Below, one piece after another: positions 7,554-15,550 of a DNA stretch of 64,000 nt. The translations under genes were made by a program, and so were the position numbers. Origin of the DNA: Bacillota bacterium (GTDB lineage Bacteria > Bacillota > Clostridia > DSM-8532); assembly GCA_023443745.1 (NCBI GenBank), contig JAEZTB010000020.1, positions 1 to 64,000 on the forward strand. The letters are read 5' to 3'. Each line of letters begins with the position of its first letter. The stretch's first letter is position 1. The notes beneath the pieces were generated by a model. The model saw nothing but the letters and a program-made list of their open reading frames with translations. It was not told the origin of the DNA and did no database searches.

Positions 7554-9008
7554 ATGATCGAGAGCAAAAGCCAGAGTTTTATGGACTTTGAGGACTATGA
7601 TGACAAAATTCATGAGGCCTGTGGCGTTTTTGGAATTTATAACCAAGATCATTTTGACACGGCTCAGATGGTTTATTTCGGTCTTTATGCGCTGCAGCAT
7701 CGTGGCCAGGAAAGCTGCGGGGTCGCTATAAACGACAATGGTGAAATAGTAGGGCAAAAAGGGGTGGGCCTGGTTCCGGAGGTTTTCACTGAAAAGGTTC
7801 TTGATCGCCTTAATGGAAAAGTCGCCATCGGACATTCCCGTTACTCAACAACCGGGGGTAATTCAATAGAAAACTGCCAACCTCTTATTTTTAATTATAA
7901 AGATGGCCGAATTGCTCTGGCTCATAACGGTAATCTGGTCAATGCCTCAAAGCTTCGATATGAGCTTGAAAACCAGGGTGCCATTTTCCAAACCTCCACC
8001 GATTCTGAAGTTATTGCCAATCTCATTTCTCGCTATGGTCTTCAGTGCAAGGATTTAGAGGAAGTTCTAAAGAAAACCATGGACATCATTGAAGGCTCCT
8101 ACGCTCTTGTTATTCTGACTCAAAAAAGGCTTATCGGTATACGTGATCCATGGGGTCTGCGCCCCTTAAGTATAGGACAGCTGGAAAACTCCTATATCTT
8201 AGCTTCTGAGAGCTGTGCCTTTGATGCAGTGGGAGCCAAGTTTATCAGAGATGTTGAACCGGGAGAAATGATTTTTATTGAAGGAAGCATCTTAAGATCA
8301 ATTAGAACCGATTATAAAAAACCCCATAAATTCTGTATTTTTGAGCATATCTATTTTGCCAGACCCGACAGCTTTATTGACGGTGCATCTATCTACCGAT
8401 CCCGGCTTGAAGCCGGCAAGCTTTTGGCCATTGAACATCCGGTTGAAGCAGATCTCGTTGTAGGGGTGCCTGATTCCGGAATAACGGCTGCCATCGGTTA
8501 TTCAAGACAATCAGGTATTCCATATGGAGAGGCCCTCATCAAGAATCGTTATGTAGGCAGAACCTTTATCCAGCCCACGCAAAAGCTGAGAGAGCAGAGC
8601 GTTAATATCAAGCTCAATGCCCTTCGCGGCGAGATCGAAGGAAAGAGAATCGTACTGATTGATGATTCCATAGTCCGCGGGACAACCTCGGGGAAAATTG
8701 TCCAGATGCTGAAAAATGCCGGAGCCAAAGAAGTCCATATGCGGATCAGTTCCCCTCCTGTTTTAAACCCTTGTTATTTTGGAATTGATATTTCTTCAAA
8801 AGAACATTTGATTGCGGCCAATCTTTCCATTGAAGAAATACGATCGAGCATAGGCGCTGACAGCCTTGGCTTCTTAAGCGTCACCGATCTTCTGAAAACA
8901 CCCGTAGGCGCCCCGCCTAACAGCTTTTGCACAGGCTGCTTTACTGGGGAGTATCCCATGGAAGTTCCCAAGGAAGCCGACAAGTTTGCTATGGAGAAAA
9001 AATGCTGA
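7554..9008 (+). CDS. purF: Amidophosphoribosyltransferase
   Basis: 484 residues. After a short N-terminal propeptide, C23 (HEAC-GVFGIY) is the catalytic nucleophile exposed by autocleavage in this family. The glutaminase part has ALQHRGQESCG and AHNGNLVN; the PRTase part has the PRPP motif VLIDDSIVRGTTS. It makes 5-phosphoribosylamine from PRPP and glutamine, the first committed purine step. Cysteines near the C-terminus (CTGCFTGEYP) agree with the [4Fe-4S] Bacillus-type enzyme. An in-frame ATG at 7581 is an alternative start. Confidence 0.95.
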   Translation: MIESKSQSFMDFEDYDDKIHEACGVFGIYNQDHFDTAQMVYFGLYALQHRGQESCGVAINDNGEIVGQKGVGLVPEVFTEKVLDRLNGKVAIGHSRYSTTGGNSIENCQPLIFNYKDGRIALAHNGNLVNASKLRYELENQGAIFQTSTDSEVIANLISRYGLQCKDLEEVLKKTMDIIEGSYALVILTQKRLIGIRDPWGLRPLSIGQLENSYILASESCAFDAVGAKFIRDVEPGEMIFIEGSILRSIRTDYKKPHKFCIFEHIYFARPDSFIDGASIYRSRLEAGKLLAIEHPVEADLVVGVPDSGITAAIGYSRQSGIPYGEALIKNRYVGRTFIQPTQKLREQSVNIKLNALRGEIEGKRIVLIDDSIVRGTTSGKIVQMLKNAGAKEVHMRISSPPVLNPCYFGIDISSKEHLIAANLSIEEIRSSIGADSLGFLSVTDLLKTPVGAPPNSFCTGCFTGEYPMEVPKEADKFAMEKKC

Positions 9009-9043
9009 TATCCTCATAAATCATTGGAAAGGTTGGTTTTTGT

Positions 9044-10066
9044 ATGGCGACTTATAAAGATGCAGGCGTAGATGTTACCGCCGGTTATAGGGCTGTTGAC
9101 CTTATGAAATCACATGTAAAGAAAACCATGAGACCTGAGGTTTTAACTGAAATAGGGGGCTTTGGCGGCCTATTCAGTCTTGCGGGCATGAAAATTGAAA
9201 ACCCTGTGCTGGTTTCAGGAACAGATGGTGTAGGGACTAAGCTTAAAATAGCTTTCCTTATGGACAAGCATGATACCGTGGGTATTGACTGTGTAGCCAT
9301 GTGCGCCAACGATGTTGTTTGCAGTGGAGCGCAGCCCCTGTTTTTTCTGGACTATATAGCTCTTGGAAAGCTTGTGCCTGAGAAGGTTGAGCAAATCGTC
9401 AAGGGCGTTTCCGAGGGTTGCATTCAGGCAGGCTGTGCGCTTATTGGTGGTGAGACAGCTGAAATGCCCGGCTTTTATCCTATTGATGAATATGACCTGG
9501 CCGGTTTTGTAGTAGGCATTGTCGATAAGGACAAGATCATAAATGGAAAAAGCATAAAGCCAGGAGACGCGCTTATTGGGCTTGCCTCTTCGGGAATCCA
9601 TAGCAATGGCTATTCCTTGGTTCGTAAAATCTTCAATATCAACGCAGAAAATCTCGGCCGTTTTAATGAAAAGCTGGGTAAGAGTATTGGAGAAGAGCTT
9701 CTTACGCCTACCCGCATTTATGTGAAATCCATCCTGTCCCTGATGCAAAAGTTTGAGATTAATGGAATCGCCCATGTTACCGGAGGTGGGTTTATTGAAA
9801 ACCTGCCCAGAATGATTCCCGATGGCCTGAAATTAGTTATCCGCAAAGGCTCCTGGCGGATTCATTCCGTATTTGACCTTATGCAGGAATTGGGCCATGT
9901 TCCTGAACAAGACATGTATAATACCTTTAATATGGGAATAGGCATGGTTTTGGCTGTTTCCCAAGAAATCGCATCACAAGTTGTTGCTGAGGCTGAGAAG
10001 CTTGGTGAAAAGGCTTATATCATAGGTGAAGTCGTTAAGGGCGAGGAGAAAATTGAAATATGTTAA
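9044..10066 (+). CDS. purM: Phosphoribosylformylglycinamidine cyclo-ligase (AIR synthetase)
   Basis: 340 residues, normal length. The family opening YKDAGVDVTAGYRAVDLMK, GTDGVGTKLKIA, CANDVVCSGAQPLFFLDY, GGETAEMPGFY and HVTGGGFIENLPRM are all present. It converts FGAM to AIR using ATP, in the cytoplasm. GGAAAGG stands upstream of the ATG. Its stop overlaps the purN start by 7 nt, indicating translational coupling. Confidence 0.95.
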   Translation: MATYKDAGVDVTAGYRAVDLMKSHVKKTMRPEVLTEIGGFGGLFSLAGMKIENPVLVSGTDGVGTKLKIAFLMDKHDTVGIDCVAMCANDVVCSGAQPLFFLDYIALGKLVPEKVEQIVKGVSEGCIQAGCALIGGETAEMPGFYPIDEYDLAGFVVGIVDKDKIINGKSIKPGDALIGLASSGIHSNGYSLVRKIFNINAENLGRFNEKLGKSIGEELLTPTRIYVKSILSLMQKFEINGIAHVTGGGFIENLPRMIPDGLKLVIRKGSWRIHSVFDLMQELGHVPEQDMYNTFNMGIGMVLAVSQEIASQVVAEAEKLGEKAYIIGEVVKGEEKIEIC

Positions 10067-10701
10067 GGATAGGGGTTATGGTTTCCGGCGGAGGAACCAA
10101 TCTTCAAGCCATACTTGACAGAATGGCGGATGGGCTGCTACCAAATTGTCAAATAGTAACGGTGGTGGGCAGCAAGCCGGGAGTCCATGCCTTGGAGCGT
10201 GCCCAAAAGAGTGCCATACCCACCGCGGTGATTTCAAAAAAGGACTTTGATTCTATAGAAACATACGATGAAGCCCTGATAGCCCATATGAAAGCTTATA
10301 ATGTGGAGCTTGTGGTTCTGGCAGGCTTTTTAAGCCTGTTGGGTGAGAAATTTGTGAAAACCTATCAGAATGCCATTATTAATGTACATCCTTCTTTGAT
10401 ACCTGCTTTTTGCGGTCAGGGCTATTACGGCATAATTCCCCATGTCAAAGCCTTGGAATATGGTGTCAAGGTAACGGGAGCCACCGTCCATTTTGTTGAG
10501 CCTGAATATGATTCAGGCCCTATTATTTTTCAGAAGGCAGTTGAGATTATAGAGGGAGATACCCCGGAAATCCTGCAAAGAAGGGTTATGGAACTGGCTG
10601 AATGGGAGCTCCTACCCGAGGCCATTCGGCTGTTCAGTGAAGGAAGACTTAAAATTGAAGGCAGGCATGTCAGAATCTTACGGGGTGAACATTGTACATA
10701 A
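10060..10701 (+). CDS. purN: Phosphoribosylglycinamide formyltransferase
   Basis: 213 residues. The opening VMVSGGGTNLQAILD and the catalytic region NVHPSLIPAF with the later DSGPII (catalytic Asn, His, Asp) identify it. It transfers a formyl group from 10-formyl-THF to GAR. Start ATG lies inside the last codons of purM. purH, which often follows purN, is absent here; purD comes next after 22 nt. Confidence 0.94.
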   Translation: MLRIGVMVSGGGTNLQAILDRMADGLLPNCQIVTVVGSKPGVHALERAQKSAIPTAVISKKDFDSIETYDEALIAHMKAYNVELVVLAGFLSLLGEKFVKTYQNAIINVHPSLIPAFCGQGYYGIIPHVKALEYGVKVTGATVHFVEPEYDSGPIIFQKAVEIIEGDTPEILQRRVMELAEWELLPEAIRLFSEGRLKIEGRHVRILRGEHCT

Positions 10702-10723
10702 GGTTGCTTAGTGAGGTGAAACT

Positions 10724-11983
10724 ATGAAAATTCTGGTTGTAGGCAGCGGGGGAAGAGAACACGCGATTTTATGGAAGCTTAAGCAGAGCCCCCGGGTTAA
10801 AAAGCTCTATTGCGCGCCTGGAAACGGTGGTATTTCTGAAATAGCAGAGTGCGTCCCTATTGGTGTTCATGATATCAAGGGTATGGTCAATTTTGCCAAA
10901 GAGCAAAAAATGGACATGGTGGTGGTTGCTCCCGATGATCCTCTGGCAGCGGGCATGGTGGATGCCCTGGAGGAGGCCGGACTTCGTGCCTTTGGTCCAA
11001 GAAAGAATGCGGCTATTCTGGAAGCCAGCAAGGTTTTTTCAAAGGACCTTATGAAGAAATACAAGATTCCTTCTGCGGCCTATGAAACCTTTGATGACAG
11101 CATCAAGGCCAAAGCGTATGTCGAAGGGGCTCAATTTCCCTTGGTTGTGAAAGCTGACGGCTTGGCTCTCGGAAAAGGAGTTCTTATCTGCACCACGGTT
11201 GATGAGGCACTGTCGGCCATATCCTCCATTATGGAGGATAAGAAATTCGGTTCTGCTGGCCAAAGAGTAGTCATAGAAGAATTTATGACTGGTCCGGAGG
11301 TTTCTGTTCTAGCTTTTACTGATGGGAAGACTCTTATTCCCATGGTAAGCTCCCAAGACCATAAACGGGCCTTTGACGGTGACAGGGGGCTTAATACAGG
11401 GGGAATGGGAACTTTCTCACCCAGCCGTGTGTATACTGAGAAACTGCAAAGCGAATGTATGGAGAGTATTTTCATTCCCACAATGGAGGCTATGAATCTC
11501 GAAGGAAGGCCCTTTAAAGGAATTCTGTTTTTCGGCCTCATGCTGACGCCCCAAGGTCCTAAGGTTTTGGAATACAATGCACGTTTTGGCGATCCTGAGA
11601 CACAGGTTGTCCTGCCGCGTCTTGAAAACGATCTGGTTGAAATTTTTGACGCCATTATTGATGAAAAATTGGATAAAATAAAAATGTCATGGAAGCAAAA
11701 TGCAGCTGTTTGCGTCGTCATGGCTTCGGGTGGATATCCTGAAAATTATGCCAAAGGCTACGAGATTCAAGGACTTGAGACTGCTGAAAACAAACCGGAC
11801 GTTATCGTTTTTCACGCGGGCACAAAAAAAGAAGGAACAGGATTCTTTACCAACGGAGGCCGAGTTTTGGGAATCACTGCCATGGCAGAAGATATAGATA
11901 GAGCCCGGGAAAAAGCTTACATGGCAATATCCGGAATCCACTTTAAAGATGCGCATTTCAGACGTGATATTGGAATTAAATAG
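10724..11983 (+). CDS. purD: Phosphoribosylamine-glycine ligase (GAR synthetase)
   Basis: 419 residues, an ATP-grasp enzyme. The motifs VVGSGGREHAILWKL, FPLVVKADGLALGKGV, VVIEEFMTGPEVSVLAFTDG, DHKRAFDGDRGLNTGGMG and ARFGDPETQVVLPRL are clear. It joins phosphoribosylamine and glycine. GTGAGGTG precedes the ATG. It is the last recognised pur gene; a small DUF1540 gene follows 73 nt downstream. Confidence 0.95.
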   Translation: MKILVVGSGGREHAILWKLKQSPRVKKLYCAPGNGGISEIAECVPIGVHDIKGMVNFAKEQKMDMVVVAPDDPLAAGMVDALEEAGLRAFGPRKNAAILEASKVFSKDLMKKYKIPSAAYETFDDSIKAKAYVEGAQFPLVVKADGLALGKGVLICTTVDEALSAISSIMEDKKFGSAGQRVVIEEFMTGPEVSVLAFTDGKTLIPMVSSQDHKRAFDGDRGLNTGGMGTFSPSRVYTEKLQSECMESIFIPTMEAMNLEGRPFKGILFFGLMLTPQGPKVLEYNARFGDPETQVVLPRLENDLVEIFDAIIDEKLDKIKMSWKQNAAVCVVMASGGYPENYAKGYEIQGLETAENKPDVIVFHAGTKKEGTGFFTNGGRVLGITAMAEDIDRAREKAYMAISGIHFKDAHFRRDIGIK

Positions 11984-12016
11984 CATTATAGGATTTTCCT
12001 CATAGCATACGATAAG

Positions 12017-12048
12017 CCTCCTCAACAGATAATAAGAACCTGGGGAGG
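12017..12048 (+). promoter_or_regulatory. Hairpin sequestering the Shine-Dalgarno of the DUF1540 gene
   Basis: CCTCCTCA (12017-12024) is fully complementary, with one T-G pair, to TGGGGAGG (12041-12048), which contains the ribosome binding site of the gene at 12057. Folding would hide the site, so translation may be conditional. Confidence 0.45.
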
Positions 12049-12056
12049 TGAATATA

Positions 12057-12218
12057 ATGAAAGCCAATAGATCAATAGGCTGTTCAGTATCCGAATGCCG
12101 ATATCATGCAAAAAGCGAGCCCATGTGCAGTCTTGAAAAAATCAATGTAGCCAGAAACGTACAATCCACTGCACAAGCTGAGGCTGATACCGAATGCGCA
12201 AGCTTTGAAAAAGAATAA
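12057..12218 (+). CDS. DUF1540 small cysteine-rich protein
   Basis: 53 residues beginning MKANRSIGCSVSECRYH and ending DTECASFEKE. The spaced cysteines (C9, C14, C24, C47) and the TECASF ending are those of the DUF1540 family, small proteins common in spore-forming Clostridia. A metal-binding role is plausible from the cysteines but is not known. GGGGAGGTG lies 7-8 nt before the ATG, in a strong but possibly occluded site. It may be read through from purD or have its own signal; a hairpin follows it. Confidence 0.85.
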   Translation: MKANRSIGCSVSECRYHAKSEPMCSLEKINVARNVQSTAQAEADTECASFEKE

Positions 12219-12229
12219 GAAAAATAATG

Positions 12230-12270
12230 TATAAAGGGGATGCTGTTCTCAATATCAGCATCCCTTTATA
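12230..12270 (+). terminator. Hairpin after the pur/DUF1540 genes, probable terminator
   Basis: TATAAAGGGGATGCTG pairs with CAGCATCCCTTTATA (one bulged G) over a 10-nt loop. The stem is very stable, but the trailing sequence is CGTTCATG rather than a T-run; the T-rich arm of the stem may serve instead. Confidence 0.5.
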
Positions 12271-12288
12271 CGTTCATGTAGAAAAAAT

Positions 12289-12317
12289 TTGAATTACATA
12301 GTTTTATTTAATATAAT
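12289..12317 (+). promoter_or_regulatory. SigA-type promoter of the sugar-uptake locus
   Basis: TTGAAT, 17 nt, TATAAT, ending 33 nt before the solute-binding protein start at 12351. Confidence 0.6.
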
Positions 12318-12350
12318 GGTGATACAAACAATCCCAAATGAGGTATCCCT

Positions 12351-13643
12351 ATGATAAGGATGCATATCAAGAGATTGATCGTACTCTTAATTCTTCCGTT
12401 GTTGTTAGGTGGATGCAATAGTCCAAATCTTTTTATGCCTGTTGATCAGGAGCCTCCCCCAGAACAGCCTGTCAAGCTTAGATTTATGAACAGCTGGGGT
12501 GGGAGCGACCCAAAATCTGAAACCCTTCAAATGATTTTTAATTCTTTTTCTATCGAAAATCCTGGTATAGAAATATCCAATGAATCGCTTTTCGGTGATG
12601 ATTTTCTAATTCAACTCAAGACTAATTTTGCATCAGGCAATGATCCGGATGTCTTTGGGCTCTGGCCCGGGTCCGATATCAAGACCCTTGTTGCGGCCGG
12701 AAAAGTAGCGGATATCACTGATGTGTTGAACCAAGACCCGATTTGGGAAAAAAGCTTTGACCCGAAGATGTGGTATCATACTACCTTTGACGATAAGATT
12801 TATGGGTTGCCCTTGGAGTTGATTTTTGAGGGTTTATTTGTCAATACCGACTTGTTCCAAAAATTGGGGTTAAAGATCCCTAGCAATTATGAGGAACTAA
12901 AAACAGTAGTTTCCGTTTTCAGTGAAAACGGTATTGTACCCATCGCTTTTAACTGTAAAGCCGAAGGAACCTATCTATATCAGAACATTGCCATGATGCT
13001 GGGGGGCAAGGAAGCCATTGAAAATCCAATCCAGGATGGAAGCATTCACCCCTGCTACATAGAAGCTATGGATATCATGCGTGAGCTTTATGAGTTAGGA
13101 GCATTCCCCGAGGATCTTTTTACTATGACCAGTGTTGAACGAAATGATCTTTTTATCAATAAAAAGGCAGCCATGATTGTTCAGGGCTCCTGGTTTGTAT
13201 CCGCCTTGAAGGATGAGAATGTAGACTTTGTTCTTTTTCCTGAAATGGTTGCGGAGAAAGAGCCTGAAACCCGTATGATTTTTGGCTTGGGCTGTGGTGC
13301 CTTTTATATGAGCAAAAAGGCTTGGGAAGAGCCGGTTCAAAAAGAAGCCTCTTTAAAATTAATGAAATACCTTACCTCAAAGAAAACGGCAACCTTGTTA
13401 GCCGAAAGAACCGGTATGCTTAGCAATGTGGACATTAATAAAATCAATGTGAAATATAACAAGCTGGCTAAAAAAGGATTCAATCTGACAAAAACAACCA
13501 AGCAGCTCATAGGACCTCCGGACAGTTATCTTCCCCGTACGGCATGGGAAAATATTATCGTTAAGGAATTTCCTTATATTCTTGAAAACAAGATGATGCC
13601 TGCAGAACTATGGAATCGTGCCCTAAGCGGCCAGGAACACTGA
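12351..13643 (+). CDS. Extracellular solute-binding lipoprotein (family 1), probable sensor partner
   Basis: 430 residues. Signal peptide IKRLIVLLILPLLLGGC with a lipobox cysteine at about residue 23; the mature part has the family 1 sugar-binding layout (FMNSWGGSDPKSE, GNDPDVFGLWPG, FEGLFVNTDLF, KKAAMIVQGSW). GAGGT precedes the ATG. It is followed by a histidine kinase and response regulator and only then by permeases, and there is a second binding protein at 19252. It may therefore present ligand to the kinase rather than feed the transporter; this is inference from gene order. Confidence 0.85.
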   Translation: MIRMHIKRLIVLLILPLLLGGCNSPNLFMPVDQEPPPEQPVKLRFMNSWGGSDPKSETLQMIFNSFSIENPGIEISNESLFGDDFLIQLKTNFASGNDPDVFGLWPGSDIKTLVAAGKVADITDVLNQDPIWEKSFDPKMWYHTTFDDKIYGLPLELIFEGLFVNTDLFQKLGLKIPSNYEELKTVVSVFSENGIVPIAFNCKAEGTYLYQNIAMMLGGKEAIENPIQDGSIHPCYIEAMDIMRELYELGAFPEDLFTMTSVERNDLFINKKAAMIVQGSWFVSALKDENVDFVLFPEMVAEKEPETRMIFGLGCGAFYMSKKAWEEPVQKEASLKLMKYLTSKKTATLLAERTGMLSNVDINKINVKYNKLAKKGFNLTKTTKQLIGPPDSYLPRTAWENIIVKEFPYILENKMMPAELWNRALSGQEH

Positions 13644-13689
13644 ATATCATACATCATGCATTACCCTTTACATGAGGTACATAAACTGT

Positions 13690-15549
13690 ATGAGTAATCA
13701 AATAAATAAACTGTTTCATAAAGTATATTTTTCATTGATCAAGTTTTATCAAAACCTACCCATCCGCTACAAGCTTATGCTTGTTCTGAATGTTATCATG
13801 ATTACCTCGCTGGTGGTCTTAAGCTATGTCAATTACCGCAATTCTGAGGAGACCTTGACCAAGAAATCCACCCAGTATACTCAGGACATCTTAAAACTGG
13901 TAGAGTATCGTGTTAAGGATTATGTTCAGAATTTAAATCTCATTTCTCAGGATCTTTTACCTGATAGTAACTTGCTCATGAATATGAGTGAATACAGCAC
14001 CTCTTCAAATCCTCTACAGGTCTATGAAGAGACCTTTGTGGTTGAAAATCATCTGAAAAAAACAATATTTACGCGGGATGAGGTACAATCGGCCGCCCTC
14101 ATTACAGCTCAGGGGAATTATTATCCTGCCGATAAAAATAACAGGGTTGCAAGTATCAAGCAAATAGTGCCCAATGGTAGCCAGCTCTATATTGAAATAC
14201 TGGCAGAAGCAAGAAAAAAGAGCGGTTCTCCTATCTTCTACCTGGATTTGGAGGATGGAAGGGTAAAAAATCTGTTTATGGCCAGAATGGCCTATAATGT
14301 AAATGATTATAAAGAAATGGGTTTACTTGTGGTTTTGCTTCGAAAGGAATACCTGGATACTGCTTTTAAGGATTTGGTTAACGAGGATACCCGGAATATT
14401 ATGATTTTATCTTCTTTAAATGAAGTAGTGGTTGAAAGAGACAGCAAGCACAGAGAGGACATTACTCAAATCCTTCCCAGCATCAAAAGCTCCAAGGGCT
14501 GGTTCCTGGATGACTCAAAAGAAAATATTATTTCTTATCTCGTCATGGATGAGAGACCGGAATGGAAGATTGTTTCCTTTGTTTCCTTGGGCAGCCTGTA
14601 CAAGGACATTGAAAGTTTGAAGAAAAAGACAATAGGGACCTCATTGATCATTGTTTTTGTCTTATCAACCATCAGCTTACTCATGACCTCGGACTTTATA
14701 AGACCCTTTAAAAAGCTTATGACCGGTATGGAGAAGGTACAAAAGGGGGACCACAATGTCCAGATCACCCTCAACCGAAAGGATGAAATCGGTTATCTGG
14801 GAGAGGCTTTTAATCGTATGGTGAAGGAGATGAATACTCTTTCAAACTGGGTTTATCAGGAGCAGCTCACCAGAAAAGAGGCTGAAATAAAGGCTTTGCA
14901 GGCACAGATCAACCCTCATTTTTTGTTTAATACCCTGGAATCCATCAACTGGATGTCCCACTTGAATAATGTTCCAGAAATCAGTGAAATGGTCACATCC
15001 CTTTCATCTCTTATGGAAGCCACTATAGGAAGGGATGACAAGCTTATAACCTTCCAAGAAGAGCTCCATTACATAGACAACTATTCGCTTATTATTAAAA
15101 AGCGCTTCGAGGACAGAATCGAATTGGTTAAGCATATAGACCCGGCTGTTCTGGAGGTGAAAATCCCTCGTCTTCTTATTCAGCCTTTAATCGAGAATGC
15201 CATCTACCACGGTATCGAGAAGGATAGGGCAAAGGGTGTGATTACCCTTTCCGCGTCCATTAATAACAGGGTGCTCGGTATCATGGTTGAGGATGACGGA
15301 GAAGGCATTGATGAAGAAGAACTTGAAATTATCAACGAGAACCTGGCAATGGATAATGAAGCTTATTTTAAAAGGCTCAACACCAAAAAAGGAACCAGTA
15401 TCGGTTTAGATAATGTGAACCGGAGGATCAAGCTTTTTTATGGAGAGCAATATGGCCTCATAATCGAAAGTAAGAAGAATGTCTATACCAAGGTACTCGT
15501 ATCGATACCCCTAGACGTAAAAAGCAGCCCATTCACAGGAGGTGTTTAG
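13690..15549 (+). CDS. YesM-type membrane sensor histidine kinase
   Basis: 619 residues. The ATG at 13690 is chosen over one at 13672 because GAGGT (13674-13678) then has usable spacing. A transmembrane helix at about residues 29-49 and another near 315-335 flank an extracytoplasmic sensory domain of about 265 residues. HAMP (SDFIRPFKKLMTGMEKV, about 335-385) leads into the His_kinase domain with H410 in QINPHFLFN, the N-box QPLIENAIYHGIE and the G-box VEDDGEGID. It should phosphorylate the AraC-type regulator whose reading frame overlaps its end. The sensed signal is probably a sugar or oligosaccharide, inferred from neighbours. Confidence 0.9.
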   Translation: MSNQINKLFHKVYFSLIKFYQNLPIRYKLMLVLNVIMITSLVVLSYVNYRNSEETLTKKSTQYTQDILKLVEYRVKDYVQNLNLISQDLLPDSNLLMNMSEYSTSSNPLQVYEETFVVENHLKKTIFTRDEVQSAALITAQGNYYPADKNNRVASIKQIVPNGSQLYIEILAEARKKSGSPIFYLDLEDGRVKNLFMARMAYNVNDYKEMGLLVVLLRKEYLDTAFKDLVNEDTRNIMILSSLNEVVVERDSKHREDITQILPSIKSSKGWFLDDSKENIISYLVMDERPEWKIVSFVSLGSLYKDIESLKKKTIGTSLIIVFVLSTISLLMTSDFIRPFKKLMTGMEKVQKGDHNVQITLNRKDEIGYLGEAFNRMVKEMNTLSNWVYQEQLTRKEAEIKALQAQINPHFLFNTLESINWMSHLNNVPEISEMVTSLSSLMEATIGRDDKLITFQEELHYIDNYSLIIKKRFEDRIELVKHIDPAVLEVKIPRLLIQPLIENAIYHGIEKDRAKGVITLSASINNRVLGIMVEDDGEGIDEEELEIINENLAMDNEAYFKRLNTKKGTSIGLDNVNRRIKLFYGEQYGLIIESKKNVYTKVLVSIPLDVKSSPFTGGV

Positions 15550-15550
15550 T

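Noticed and set aside
11131..11721. Long minus-strand frame opposite purD (and similar ones opposite purM, hrcA and prmA)
   Set aside because: These are mirror frames of well-conserved genes with no start signals and compositions rich in Ser, Pro and Arg typical of antisense translation.
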